From Saccharopolyspora elongata (GTDB lineage Bacteria > Actinomycetota > Actinomycetes > Mycobacteriales > Pseudonocardiaceae): DNA of 64,000 nt. The notes under the pieces are model-generated. The model worked only from the letters and a program-made list of their open reading frames with translations, was not told where the DNA came from and ran no database searches. The position numbers and the translations under genes are program-made. The number at the start of each line of letters is the position of its first letter. The stretch's first letter is position 1. The stretch spans positions 287,834 through 351,833 of the forward strand of contig NZ_SMKW01000001.1 in assembly GCF_004348985.1 (NCBI RefSeq). The letters run 5' to 3'. This document shows, in pieces, positions 34,855 through 44,372 of the stretch.

Positions 34855-37743
34855 ATGAGTGGCCAGGCAGAGGGCTCGACGACCGGGGTTGCCGAAGAGG
34901 TCCCGCAGTTCCGCTACACAGCGGAAACGGCGACCGAGATCGAGCAGCGTTGGCAGCGACTCTGGGAGGAGCGCGGTACGTTCCACGCGCCGAACCCCGT
35001 CGGGTCACTCAAGGGCGACGTCCCCGAGGACAAGCTGTTCGTCCAGGACATGTTCCCCTATCCCTCCGGCGCCGGGCTGCACGTCGGCCACCCGCTGGGC
35101 TTCATCGGCACCGACGTCTACGCCCGCTACCACCGGATGCTGGGCCGCAACGTGCTGCACACGATGGGCTTCGACTCGTTCGGCCTGCCTGCCGAGCAGT
35201 ACGCGGTGCAGACCGGCACGCACCCGCGGACCACGACCGAGCAGAACATCGAGCGCTACCTGGGGCAGATCCGCCGGCTGGGCCTGGGCCACGACGAGCG
35301 CCGCCGCGTCGCGACCACCGACATCGAGTTCTACCGCTGGACGCAGTGGATCTTCCTGCAGGTCTTCAACTCCTGGTACGACACCGAGGCCAACGGCGGC
35401 AAGGGCCGCGCCCGGCCGATCGGCGAGCTGGTCGAGCAGTTCGCCACCGGTGAGCGCGCCACCCCGGACGACCGCCCGTGGGGCGAGCTGACCGACGGCG
35501 AGCAGCGCCGGGTCGTCGACTCGTACCGGCTGGCCTACCTGTCCGAGGCGCCGGTGAACTGGGCGCCCGGCCTGGGCACCGTGGTCGCGAACGAGGAGGT
35601 CACCGCCGACGGGCTGACCGAGCGCGGCAACTTCCCGGTGTTCCGCCGCAACCTCAAGCAGTGGATGATGCGGATCACCGCCTACGCCGACCGCCTGGTC
35701 GACGACCTGGACCGGCTGGACTGGTCGGACAAGGTCAAGACCATGCAGCGGAACTGGATCGGCCGCTCGCAGGGCGCCAACGTCCGGTTCCCGCTGGACG
35801 GTTCGGCCGACCACATCGAGGTGTTCACCACCCGCCCGGACACCTTGTTCGGCGTGACCTACATGGTGCTGGCGCCGGAGCACCCGCTGGTCGACGAGCT
35901 GACCGCGACCGCGTGGCCGGCGGAGGTCGACGACCGCTGGACCGGCGGGGCGGCGACCCCGGCGGAAGCGGTCGCGCAGTACCGGCGCGCGGCATCGATG
36001 AAGTCCGACCTGGACCGCCAGGAGAACAAGGAGAAGACCGGCGTCTTCACCGGTGCCTGGGCGACGAACCCGGTCAACGGCAGCCAGATCCCGGTGTTCA
36101 TCGCCGACTACGTGCTGATGGGCTACGGCACCGGCGCGATCATGGCGGTTCCCGGCCAGGACCAGCGCGACTGGGACTTCGCGTCCGTCTTCCGCCTGCC
36201 GATCATCCGCACGGTGCAGCCGTCGGACGGCTTCGACGGCGACGCGTTCACCGGCGACGGCCCGGCGATCAACTCGGCCTCGGAGACCACCGGGCTGAGC
36301 CTGGACGGCCTGGACATCGCCGACGCGAAGAAGACGGTCATCGCCTGGCTGGAGGATCACGGCCACGGCCGGGGCACCGTCCAGTACAAGCTGCGCGACT
36401 GGCTGTTCGCGCGGCAGCGCTACTGGGGCGAGCCGTTCCCGATCGTCTACGGCGAGGACGGCATCCCGCGCGGGCTGCCGGAGGACCAGCTGCCGGTCGA
36501 GCTGCCCGAGGTGGAGGACTACTCGCCGCGCACCTTCGAACCGGAGGACGCCGACAGCGAGCCGGCGCCGCCGCTGGCCAAGGCCACCGACTGGGCCGAG
36601 GTGGAGCTGGACCTGGGCGACGGGCTGAAGCACTACAAGCGGGACACCAACGTGATGCCGCAGTGGGCCGGTTCCTGCTGGTACCAGCTGCGCTACATCG
36701 ACCCGGACAACTCGGAGCGGTTCGTCGACCCGGCCAACGAGCAGTACTGGATGGGCAAGCGCCCGGAGCTGCACGGCCCCAACGACCCGGGCGGCGTCGA
36801 CCTGTACATCGGCGGCATGGAGCACGCGGTGCTGCACCTGCTGTACTCCCGCTTCTGGCACAAGGTGCTGCACGACCTGGGCTACCTGCAGTCGGAGGAG
36901 CCGTACCGGCGGCTGTACAACCAGGGCTACATCCAGGCCTACGCGTACACCGACTCGCGCGGTGTGTACGTCCCGGCCGAGGAGGTGGAGGAGCGTGACG
37001 GCAAGTTCTTCCACAACGGCCAGGAGGTCAACCGCGAGTTCGGGAAGATGGGCAAGAGCCTGAAGAACTCCGTCTCCCCGGACGAGATGGCCGACTCCTA
37101 CGGCGCGGACACGCTGCGGCTGTACGAGATGGCGATGGGCCCGCTGGAGGCCTCGCGGCCGTGGGCGACCAAGGACGTCATCGGCTCGCACCGGTTCCTG
37201 CAGCGGCTGTGGCGCAACGTCGTCGACGAGAACACCGGCGAGCTGCGGCTGACCGACGAGCAGCCGGACACCGAGATGCTGCGCGCGCTGCACAAGACCA
37301 TCGCCGGGGTCCGGGAGGACTACTCGGCGCTGCGGTTCAACACCGCGGTGGCGAAGCTGATCGAGTTCAACAACCGGATCACCAAGGCGTACTCGTCGGC
37401 GGCGGGCACGCCGCAGTCGGTGGTGGAGCCGCTGGTGCTGATGGTCGCGCCGCTGACGCCGCACCTGGCCGAGGAGCTGTGGGCCCGGCTGGGGCACGGC
37501 GACAGCCTGGCGCACGGCCCGTTCCCGGTGGCCGACGAGCAGTACCTGGTCGAGGACACGCTGGAGTACCCGATCCAGGTCAACGGCAAGGTTCGGTCCC
37601 GCGTCGTGGTGTCGGCGTCGGCCGACCAGGACGCCGTCAAGGCGGCCGCGCTGGCGGACGAGAAGATCGTCGCGGCGCTGGACGGCAAGGACCCGCGAAA
37701 GGTCATCGTCGTCCCAGGCCGCCTGGTCAACGTCGTCGCCTGA
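34855..37743 (+). CDS. leuS: Leucyl-tRNA synthetase
   Basis: Charges tRNA-Leu. 962 aa from ATG 34855 ([20 protein letters not shown]) with GGAAGGA upstream; ATG 34810 is an in-frame alternative. Class I signatures: [12 protein letters not shown] (HIGH-type) near 80 and [16 protein letters not shown] (KMSKS-type). A CP1 editing domain with [20 protein letters not shown] is present. Length agrees with actinobacterial LeuS (about 970). Expression is probably controlled by the leader peptide upstream. Confidence 0.97.
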   Translation: MSGQAEGSTTGVAEEVPQFRYTAETATEIEQRWQRLWEERGTFHAPNPVGSLKGDVPEDKLFVQDMFPYPSGAGLHVGHPLGFIGTDVYARYHRMLGRNVLHTMGFDSFGLPAEQYAVQTGTHPRTTTEQNIERYLGQIRRLGLGHDERRRVATTDIEFYRWTQWIFLQVFNSWYDTEANGGKGRARPIGELVEQFATGERATPDDRPWGELTDGEQRRVVDSYRLAYLSEAPVNWAPGLGTVVANEEVTADGLTERGNFPVFRRNLKQWMMRITAYADRLVDDLDRLDWSDKVKTMQRNWIGRSQGANVRFPLDGSADHIEVFTTRPDTLFGVTYMVLAPEHPLVDELTATAWPAEVDDRWTGGAATPAEAVAQYRRAASMKSDLDRQENKEKTGVFTGAWATNPVNGSQIPVFIADYVLMGYGTGAIMAVPGQDQRDWDFASVFRLPIIRTVQPSDGFDGDAFTGDGPAINSASETTGLSLDGLDIADAKKTVIAWLEDHGHGRGTVQYKLRDWLFARQRYWGEPFPIVYGEDGIPRGLPEDQLPVELPEVEDYSPRTFEPEDADSEPAPPLAKATDWAEVELDLGDGLKHYKRDTNVMPQWAGSCWYQLRYIDPDNSERFVDPANEQYWMGKRPELHGPNDPGGVDLYIGGMEHAVLHLLYSRFWHKVLHDLGYLQSEEPYRRLYNQGYIQAYAYTDSRGVYVPAEEVEERDGKFFHNGQEVNREFGKMGKSLKNSVSPDEMADSYGADTLRLYEMAMGPLEASRPWATKDVIGSHRFLQRLWRNVVDENTGELRLTDEQPDTEMLRALHKTIAGVREDYSALRFNTAVAKLIEFNNRITKAYSSAAGTPQSVVEPLVLMVAPLTPHLAEELWARLGHGDSLAHGPFPVADEQYLVEDTLEYPIQVNGKVRSRVVVSASADQDAVKAAALADEKIVAALDGKDPRKVIVVPGRLVNVVA

Positions 37744-37754
37744 GCCCGCCCGGT

Positions 37755-37787
37755 CGAAGGGCGCCTTCTCGGTGAAGGCGCCCTTCG
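37755..37787. terminator. Bidirectional terminator hairpin
   Basis: CGAAGGGCGCCTTC (37755-37768), loop TCGGT, GAAGGCGCCCTTCG (37774-37787), between convergent leuS and the SnoaL-like gene. Confidence 0.8.
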
Positions 37788-37795
37788 TCGGGAGC

Positions 37796-38332
37796 TCATC
37801 GGCTCTTCGCGGGCTGCAGGCGGTTCAGGGGGCCGTCGTTGAGCAGGGCCTTGACCTGCTCCGCGCCGGTGACCGGAAGTCCGTCGCGGTCGAGGAGCCC
37901 GACCTGGACCAGCAGCGATGCCTGGTCCCAGTAGACGTGCTCGTAGGCCACCTTGCCGTTCGCGCACCCGATCACCGCCACCGCGGCGATCTCCACCCGG
38001 CGGCCGGTCGGGGCGATGCCGGGCAGCAGCGCGTCGATGACCCGGTCGTGGGTGAAGGTGATGACCATTTCGTCGACCACGCGCTCGGCGTCGGCCGTCC
38101 GCGACAAGCGGGTGATGTTGATGTCGTCGGGCCACTGGCCGATGAAGTGGTCGCGGTAGAACCGGGAAACGGCGGCCCGGCCGACGCCGCCCGCCGTGGT
38201 GGGGACGTGGTTGACCACGGGTTTCCTGGTCATCGTCGCCATCGTCGCGGCGACGTCCTTCATGACGAACTCGTCGGCCAAGTGCTCGTCGAAGATCGCG
38301 CCGAGATCGGTGTTGCCGGGGTCCGAGCTCAT
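37796..38332 (-). CDS. SnoaL-like / NTF2-fold protein
   Basis: A 178-aa single-domain protein beginning MSSDPGNTDLGAIFDEHLAD. Features fit the NTF2-like superfamily: RFYRDHFIGQWPDDINITRL, VDEMVITFTHD and a late VAYEHVYWDQASLLVQVGLL. Relatives include polyketide cyclases and unassigned ester- or ring-modifying enzymes; the substrate cannot be told. It is divergent from the acyl-CoA dehydrogenase gene. Confidence 0.75.
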   Translation of the reverse strand: MSSDPGNTDLGAIFDEHLADEFVMKDVAATMATMTRKPVVNHVPTTAGGVGRAAVSRFYRDHFIGQWPDDINITRLSRTADAERVVDEMVITFTHDRVIDALLPGIAPTGRRVEIAAVAVIGCANGKVAYEHVYWDQASLLVQVGLLDRDGLPVTGAEQVKALLNDGPLNRLQPAKSR

Positions 38333-38509
38333 GCAACTGCACCTCCTGAACCTCGTGAGAACAGCGGGTGTCGAACTGCAACGGGGTGATTGCGGGTGGC
38401 CGCCGGTGCCGGCGCCCTAGTGATCTTCTGCCGCGTCCGGCCGATCCGCACTCCCCCAAGGGGACGCTCACCGGGTCCGGTGGCGCGGCGAGCTAGCTCA
38501 CATGGCAGG

Positions 38510-38525
38510 GTTACTGGCGAGTAAC
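38510..38525. promoter_or_regulatory. Palindromic operator upstream of acyl-CoA dehydrogenase
   Basis: GTTACTGGCGAGTAAC, a 16-bp perfect inverted repeat (arms GTTACT/AGTAAC), 40 bp before the start codon. The form is typical of TetR-family operators at fatty-acid degradation genes. The cognate regulator is not identified here. Confidence 0.65.
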
Positions 38526-38564
38526 TACGCTCGGAGTAGCCGGTACCGACGAGTGGAGGCCGCG

Positions 38565-40490
38565 ATGGGAAGCTCCGGATTCGACGCACGTGAGCTCGCG
38601 ACGCTGCTGGACGGCCGCTGGGCGGACGTCCGCGAGCAGGTCCGCGACACCCTCGACGGCGTCCCGCTGCCGCCGGCCGACGGCCTCGACACCGAGAGCC
38701 ACCGCGCGCAGACCCTCGAACAGCTGCACCTGCTGGCCAAGTCCGGCATCACCGACCTCGGCTTCCCGGTCGCCTACGGCGGCCGCGGCGACACCGGCGG
38801 TTCCGTGGTGTCGCTGGAGATGCTGCCCGGCAACCTGTCCCTGATGGTCAAGGCCGGTGTCCAATGGGGACTGTTCGGCGGCGCGGTCGTCGCGCTGGGC
38901 ACCGAGCGCCACCACGAGCGCTACCTGCGCGACATCATGAGCCTGGACCTGCCGGGCTGCTTCGCGATGACGGAGACCGGCCACGGCTCCGACGTGCAGA
39001 ACCTGCGCACCACCGCCACGTACGACCCGGCGACGCAGGAATTCGTGGTGCACACGCCGCACGAGGCGGCGCGCAAGGAGTACATCGGCAACGCCGCGCG
39101 GGACGGCCGACTGGCGGTCGTCTTCGCGCAGCTGATCACCGGCAGCGAGAGCCACGGTGTGCACGCGCTGCTGGTGCCGATCCGGGACGAGGCCGGGCAG
39201 CCCGCGCCGGGCGTGCGGATCGAGGACTGCGGCCGCAAGGCCGGGCTCAACGGCGTCGACAACGGCCGGCTGTACTTCGACCAGGTGCGGGTGCCGCGCG
39301 AGGCGCTGCTCAACCGCTACGGCGACGTCGAACCGGACGGCACCTACCGCAGCCCGATCAGCAGCAAGGGCAAGCGGTTCTTCACCATGCTCGGCACCCT
39401 GATCCGCGGCCGGATCTCGGTCGCCGGCACCGCGGGCGGCGCGACCAAGCTGGCGCTGGAGATCGCCCTGCGCTACGGCGACGCCCGCCGCCAGTTCGAG
39501 CGGCCCGGTACCGGCGAGGAGGCCGTGGTGCTGGACTACCTGGCGCACCAGCGGAAGCTCCTGCCCGCGCTGGCGAAGACGTTCGCCCTGCACTTCGCGC
39601 AGGAAGAGCTGGTGGCCACCCTGCACGACGCGCCCAGCGGCGAGCGCGAGCAGCGCGAGCTGGAATCCCGCGCCGCGGGGCTGAAGGCGGTCTCGACCTG
39701 GCACGCGACGCAGACCATCCAGACCTGCCGCGAGGCCTGCGGCGGCGCGGGCTACCTGGCGGAGAACCAGCTGGCGCAGCTCAAGGCCGACACCGACGTG
39801 TTCACCACGTTCGAGGGTGACAACACGGTGCTGCTGCAGCTGGTCGCCAAGGGCCTGCTGACGAACTACAAGGACCAGTTCGACGACCTGGGCACGCTCG
39901 GCATGGCCAAGTTCATCGCCGACCAGTTCGTGGGCGCGGTGATCGAGCGGACCGCGACGCGTTCCCTGGTGCAGCGGATCATCGACGGCTCCGGCAAGGA
40001 CGACATCCTCGACCGCGGTTGGCAGCTGAAGATGTTCGACGACCGCGAGCGGCACGTGCTCGACGGCCTGGGCCGGCGCCTGCGGAAGGCCAACCGCGAC
40101 AACGCGTTCGAGGTCTTCAACAACGCGCAGGACCACGTGCTGCGCGCCGCTCGCGCGCACGTGGACCGCATCGTGCTGGAGGCGTTCGTCGCCGCGATCG
40201 AGCGCTGCCGCGACCGGCGCACCGCCGCGCTGCTGAACAAGCTCTGCGACCTGTACGTGCTGTCCAACATCGAGGCGGACCGCGCCTGGTTCCTGGAGCA
40301 CGAGCGGATCTCGCCGCGCCGGTCGAAGGCGATCACGGAGGCGGTCAACGTGCTGTGCGGCCAGATCCGCCCGCACGCGGTGGACCTGGTGGCGGGCTTC
40401 GGCATCCCGCGCCAGTGGCTCACGGCCCCGATCGCCACGGGCGCGGAAGCCGACCGCCAAGACGCCCAGCGCGCGCACGACGCCCGGTGA
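38565..40490 (+). CDS. Acyl-CoA dehydrogenase/oxidase family protein
   Basis: 641 aa from ATG 38565 (MGSSGFDARELATLLDGRWA) after GGAGG. FAD-dependent acyl-CoA dehydrogenase core with CFAMTETGHGSDVQNLRTTA, KRFFTMLGTLIRGRISVAGT and a C-terminal extension (to 641 rather than about 390) resembling peroxisomal acyl-CoA oxidases. FETTEGDN-like loop: TTFEGDNTVLLQ. It probably carries out the first step of beta-oxidation, likely on long chains. Regulated through the operator at 38510-38525. Confidence 0.87.
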   Translation: MGSSGFDARELATLLDGRWADVREQVRDTLDGVPLPPADGLDTESHRAQTLEQLHLLAKSGITDLGFPVAYGGRGDTGGSVVSLEMLPGNLSLMVKAGVQWGLFGGAVVALGTERHHERYLRDIMSLDLPGCFAMTETGHGSDVQNLRTTATYDPATQEFVVHTPHEAARKEYIGNAARDGRLAVVFAQLITGSESHGVHALLVPIRDEAGQPAPGVRIEDCGRKAGLNGVDNGRLYFDQVRVPREALLNRYGDVEPDGTYRSPISSKGKRFFTMLGTLIRGRISVAGTAGGATKLALEIALRYGDARRQFERPGTGEEAVVLDYLAHQRKLLPALAKTFALHFAQEELVATLHDAPSGEREQRELESRAAGLKAVSTWHATQTIQTCREACGGAGYLAENQLAQLKADTDVFTTFEGDNTVLLQLVAKGLLTNYKDQFDDLGTLGMAKFIADQFVGAVIERTATRSLVQRIIDGSGKDDILDRGWQLKMFDDRERHVLDGLGRRLRKANRDNAFEVFNNAQDHVLRAARAHVDRIVLEAFVAAIERCRDRRTAALLNKLCDLYVLSNIEADRAWFLEHERISPRRSKAITEAVNVLCGQIRPHAVDLVAGFGIPRQWLTAPIATGAEADRQDAQRAHDAR

Positions 40491-40523
40491 CCACCCGGAT
40501 CTGACCGGCTCCGTCAGGCGCTG

Positions 40524-40561
40524 GGAGGGCTCCCGATTTTGCCTAAAATTGGGAGCCCTCC
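40524..40561. terminator. Bidirectional terminator hairpin
   Basis: GGAGGGCTCCCGATTTT (40524-40540), loop GCCT, AAAATTGGGAGCCCTCC (40545-40561), 17 bp with one G-T pair, between convergent genes. Confidence 0.8.
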
Positions 40562-40638
40562 ACCCACTGCAGGACCGGGATCCTCGCACATCGACCGGCA
40601 AATGTCCGATGTGGACGTAGGGTTCGCGGCGGCGCTGG

Positions 40639-41466
40639 TCAGCTGCGGAACAGGGCGTTGAAGCCGCCGAAGTCCACGGCGTCCGCGATCGATCCGTAGG
40701 TGCCGTGCTCCAGCGCCTCCCGAATCCCCTTGCGCGCCAAGGCGTACGCCGCCTGTGCCACCGCCGCGCCGAGGCTGATGCGGGCCGCTCCCGCCTCCGC
40801 CAGTTCCGCGACGGCAGGTGCGCCCGGCCCGGCCAGGACGTTCAGCGGCCGTTCGATGTTCTTCGCCAGCTCGGCGACCACCGCCAGATCGGTGATGCCG
40901 GGGACGAAGATCCCGGACGCCCCGGCCTCCGCGTAGGCGGCCGCCCGGCCGATGGCGTCGCGCAACCGCTCGGCCGGGTCGTCGTGGACCGGGCGCAGGA
41001 ACGGGTCGGTGCGCGCGTTGATGAACAGCGGGATCTGCGCTTCGTCGGCCGCCGCGCGGGCAGCGGCGATGCGCGCGACCTGCTCCTCGACCGGGCGCAG
41101 GGACGGGCCGACGCCGTCTTCGATGTTGACGCCGATCGCGCCCGCCGCCAGCACCAGGCGGATGGTTTCCCCGACGCCGCCGGGGTTTTCGGCGAAGCCG
41201 CCTTCTACGTCCGCGGTGACCGGCAGGTCCACCGCGGCGGCGACGCGCGCGATGAGCTCGACGGCGAGCCCCCGGTCGAGCGCGTTGCCGTCCGCCGCGC
41301 CGAGGCTCCACGCGACGCCGGCGCTGGTGGTCGCCACCGCCGCGGCCCCGGCCTCCTCGACCAGCCGCGCGCTGGCCACGTCCCAGGCGTTCGCCAGGAC
41401 CAGCGGGGCCCGGTCGGTGTGCAGCGAGTGGAAGAGTTCTGCCTTGTCCTGCTGGGTGATCGTCAT
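40639..41466 (-). CDS. Isocitrate lyase/PEP mutase family protein
   Basis: A 275-aa (beta/alpha)8 enzyme. Family motifs: LVLANAWDVASARLVEEAGA, the metal site TADVEGGF, GVNIEDGV and FINARTDPFL. The usual catalytic KKCGH loop of isocitrate lyase is absent, as in the carboxyphosphonoenolpyruvate mutase / oxaloacetate hydrolase branch. Specific substrate unknown. Confidence 0.83.
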   Translation of the reverse strand: MTITQQDKAELFHSLHTDRAPLVLANAWDVASARLVEEAGAAAVATTSAGVAWSLGAADGNALDRGLAVELIARVAAAVDLPVTADVEGGFAENPGGVGETIRLVLAAGAIGVNIEDGVGPSLRPVEEQVARIAAARAAADEAQIPLFINARTDPFLRPVHDDPAERLRDAIGRAAAYAEAGASGIFVPGITDLAVVAELAKNIERPLNVLAGPGAPAVAELAEAGAARISLGAAVAQAAYALARKGIREALEHGTYGSIADAVDFGGFNALFRS

Positions 41467-41608
41467 GTTCCCAGTCCATCACGCTCGGGCGACAGGCGTT
41501 CTCCGCCGCGACCAGCGGATGAACAAGAAGTGGATCTCAGGTGGAACCGTGGCGGCTCCCGTGCGTCACAGGGAGGTACGACGGATGCCGAAATGTTTGA
41601 GAGGCACG

Positions 41609-42574
41609 ATGTCCAACCTCCTCCGCAAAGTCGCGATCACCGCGGTCAGCGGTGCGTTCCTGCTCAGCACCGCTGCGACGACCACGGCCGCGGCCGAGGA
41701 AGGCGATGCCGACCAGGGCATCAAGTGCGAGACGCAAGCCGGCGGTAACGGCCCGTTCTACAGCGGCCTGTCGGCGTCGGAGGCCTACGACAAGGCCTTC
41801 GGCAAGGGCCCGGCGGTCCCGGGCCTGGACAAGTACACCCCGCAGGGCCTCGCGTCCTGGCACGACTGGGACGGCAGCGGCAACGACCTGCTGCTGGTGA
41901 CGGAGTACGGCGAGAAGGGCCAGGACGCCCGCATCGTCGGCATCGACCCGAAGAGCGGCAAGCACGTCGGCACCATCGCCATCGCCGAGTCGCACGTCGG
42001 CGGCATCGCGGTCGGCAAGGGCTGGGCCTTCGTGCAGGGCCGCGACTCCGGCAAGTGGGACACGATCCGCAAGTACAAGCTGTCCGACATCAGGGATGCC
42101 ATGAAGAAGGGCGGCGTCCCGTACGTCAAGCAGGACGGCCAGGGGCGCCGGGTGTACGCGGCGTCGTTCATCTCCAGCTACGGGGACACCCTGTACGCGG
42201 GCAAGTTCAACGACGGCGGCCGCGGCAAGATGTTCTCGTACAAGATCAACGACAACGGCTCGCTGACCACGGAGCACGGCTACGAGGTGCCCACCAAGAC
42301 GCAGGGCCTGATGGTCACGAAGGACAAGTTCATCTTCAGCACGTCCTACGGCCGCGACAAGCGCAGCAACATCTTCGTGGTGGACAAGGGCGCGACGGAC
42401 ATCGACAAGCCGTCCACGAAGTGCTTCCGCGCCCCGAGCATGGCCGAGGGCATCACGGAGTACAAGGGCGATGCCTACCTGCTCTTCGAGTCGGGCTCCT
42501 ACAAGTACCGCGACGCCCGCAACGTGATCGAGAACCTCCACAAGGGCAACATCTCGGCGATCACCAACGCTTGA
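41609..42574 (+). CDS. Secreted protein, beta-propeller-like, function unknown
   Basis: 321 aa from ATG 41609 (MSNLLRKVAITAVSGAFLLS), with a Sec signal peptide cleaved around AAA/EEG. The mature part, with PQGLASWHDWDGSGNDLLLV, HVGGIAVGKGWAFVQGRDSG and a repeated YxxxFISSYGDTLYAGKF pattern, suggests a bladed propeller. Lysine- and glycine-rich compared with neighbours. I do not recognise an enzymatic motif. Confidence 0.75.
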   Translation: MSNLLRKVAITAVSGAFLLSTAATTTAAAEEGDADQGIKCETQAGGNGPFYSGLSASEAYDKAFGKGPAVPGLDKYTPQGLASWHDWDGSGNDLLLVTEYGEKGQDARIVGIDPKSGKHVGTIAIAESHVGGIAVGKGWAFVQGRDSGKWDTIRKYKLSDIRDAMKKGGVPYVKQDGQGRRVYAASFISSYGDTLYAGKFNDGGRGKMFSYKINDNGSLTTEHGYEVPTKTQGLMVTKDKFIFSTSYGRDKRSNIFVVDKGATDIDKPSTKCFRAPSMAEGITEYKGDAYLLFESGSYKYRDARNVIENLHKGNISAITNA

Positions 42575-42585
42575 TCCCCCCAGGC

Positions 42586-42622
42586 GAAGCAGCGGCCCGA
42601 GCACCCCACGGGCCGCTGCTTC
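42586..42622 (+). terminator. Rho-independent terminator
   Basis: GAAGCAGCGGCCCG (42586-42599) / CGGGCCGCTGCTTC (42609-42622) then TTCTTTG, directly after the secreted-protein gene. Confidence 0.85.
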
Positions 42623-42646
42623 TTCTTTGTGCGGTGACGCGATTCC

Positions 42647-42835
42647 TCAGAGCGGGGTCAGCCGGGTCTCCACCGCGAGTTCGGTGCCGACCTGGCTCGC
42701 GATGGCGGTCACCAGTGCATCGATCGTCGAGCCGTCGGCGGTGCCGTGCACGGAGATTTGCAAGCCGGGCATCTCCCAGGTGAACTCGATCTCGAGCGCT
42801 GCGACGGCGATCCGATAGTCGCCGTCCTACCTGGC
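42647..42835 (-). pseudogene. Short coding remnant, unknown family
   Basis: Minus-strand frame reading GDYRIAVAALEIEFTWEMPG then LQISVHGTADGSTIDALVTA and ending TRLTPL-stop at 42647. It looks like genuine coding sequence but an in-frame TAG lies just upstream and the first ATG is internal. It is probably the 3' end of a decayed gene. The rest of the gap 42836-43067 has only short fragments. Confidence 0.4.
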
Positions 42836-43067
42836 CGAACGTTGCCGCCGCATGCTCGCCACCGAATCTCCGCCCTACGTCGGCTAGTACCGGCTCGCCA
42901 TCGAGGACCTGGTCGACGAATTCCACCCCCAAGGTCGTCGTCACCCTGGCCCCAACTGCTTTCCACCAGCCCTGAAGCGTTCTCCTATGGGCTGCGCCAC
43001 AGATGAATTGATCTCCAGTGCGGTCGAAGTTCTAGCGTTTCGGGCGAACTTCGAACGGAGGGCGCAG

Positions 43068-43489
43068 ATGAACGAACCGGTCGAGTTGCGCGGCGTTGGA
43101 TGGGATTCGCGGTTGGTCGCGAGTACAGGTAGCGATGCGATGCCGTTCGCGCCGGCGGTCGTCGCCAGCGGGCGGACCGTCTGGCTTTCCGGTGCGACTG
43201 CCTTCCCGCTGCTGCCCGGCGATCCCGACCACTCGCGCGGCGACATCGCCGAGCAGACCCGCGCGTGCCTGGAGAACCTGCGGAAGGTGTGGAAGCCGCA
43301 GGCGGCACGGTCACCGACATCGTCAAGGTGACCATCTTCAACACCGACATGGACCGGCAGGCCGCCGTCAACGAGGTCTACCGCGATTTCTTCGGCGCGC
43401 ACCACCCCGCGCGCAGCCACATCGGCGTGCAGCGCCTCGCCGACGCCGGGCTCAAGATCGAGGTCGAGGCGGTCGCCGTCATCGACTGA
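43068..43489 (+). pseudogene. RidA family protein gene, frameshifted
   Basis: Starts at ATG 43068 after GGAGG (MNEPVELRGVGWDSRLVAST). RidA fold up to CLENLRKV (43289), then the frame is lost. The next frame continues EAAGGTVTDIVKVTIFNTDM and ends KIEVEAVAVID at 43489. One base is missing within GTGTGGAAG (43287-43295). RidA proteins deaminate reactive enamine/imine intermediates. The break may be a real mutation or a sequencing error. Confidence 0.75.
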
Positions 43490-43500
43490 CGGCGCGGGAC

Positions 43501-43531
43501 TGCCACCCCGGCATGGCGCGCCGGGGTGGCA
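43501..43531. terminator. Bidirectional terminator hairpin
   Basis: TGCCACCCCGGC (43501-43512) / GCCGGGGTGGCA (43520-43531), between the convergent RidA remnant and lipoprotein gene. Confidence 0.75.
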
Positions 43532-43573
43532 GGTTCGACGAGAACGTTCCGGTCTCGCCGAAGGATGCGGGGA

Positions 43574-44179
43574 TCAGAAGTCGGTCCGGCCTTCGTTGAA
43601 CGTGCCGTCCGGGTACATGATCAGGAAGTGGGTGAGCTGCCGCGCGCCCTCGACGGTCTTCGCGTCGTCCACGATGATCCGTACATTGTGGATGGTCTCC
43701 GGCGGGGCTCCGCCGCCGGTGATGTACGCGTCGCCGCTGCCCTCAGCGCCGTTTTCGCCCCACTTGGTCCAGGTGACGTTCTTGAACTGCACGTCCGAGG
43801 CGCCGCCGCTGGCGGAGTCCGGCAGGATCAGCTCCTTCGGCGAGGTCACCAACTTCTTCGTCGTGCCGTCCGGCGTGTAGCTGCTGATCGGGATGTCCTG
43901 CTCGGAAACGGACGTCGAGCCCGTGCCGTTGCCGGATTCCTTGCTGTCGTCCGAGCCGTTCTCGGTGGTATTGCCGGTCTCCGTGTTCTCGGGCGTGGTG
44001 CCGCCGCCGGAGCTCTGCGTCGCCTCGCTGTCCGAGGCGATCGAGCCGCCGGACGCGTTGATGCTGGGGGGCTGCGGGGCCTGCGGGGCAGAGCCCGTCC
44101 CCGTGGCGCACCCGCCGACGAACAGGGCGGCACCAACCGCCAACGCCGACACCAGAACCCGCCCCGACTTGTGGAACAT
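43574..44179 (-). CDS. Putative lipoprotein, function unknown
   Basis: 201 aa from ATG 44179. The signal MFHKSGRVLVSALAVGAALF then VGGC-ATG is a lipobox, so the mature protein would be lipidated at Cys. A long Ser/Thr/Glu/Gly-rich linker (about 30-100) spaces a C-terminal globular part, with ISSYTPDGTTKKLVTSPKEL and HFLIMYPDGTFNEGRTDF, from the membrane. No family recognised. Confidence 0.75.
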   Translation of the reverse strand: MFHKSGRVLVSALAVGAALFVGGCATGTGSAPQAPQPPSINASGGSIASDSEATQSSGGGTTPENTETGNTTENGSDDSKESGNGTGSTSVSEQDIPISSYTPDGTTKKLVTSPKELILPDSASGGASDVQFKNVTWTKWGENGAEGSGDAYITGGGAPPETIHNVRIIVDDAKTVEGARQLTHFLIMYPDGTFNEGRTDF

Positions 44180-44372
44180 CGTGCACCCTTTCCCGAGCAT
44201 TTAGTCGATGTCCGTGGGACGCCCGGCGTGAGCGCGGGTTGATCGGGTACCGCGAAAAGATCGGCAACACCCCGGAACTTGCTCCGATCGGTCTACCCGA
44301 ATGGACCGCTGGGGCGTTGAAGTCCCGATTTCGGGAACACGGGAGGACGCGACGCGCGCCGGGCGGGAACGC

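Noticed and set aside
38452..38500. tRNA gene upstream of the acyl-CoA dehydrogenase
   Set aside because: No cloverleaf or T-loop GGTTCRA could be assembled. I found no convincing tRNA or rRNA gene anywhere in the window.
43743..44270. Alternative minus-strand frame overlapping the lipoprotein
   Set aside because: Out-of-frame shadow; the lipobox-containing frame has the signal sequence and ribosome site.
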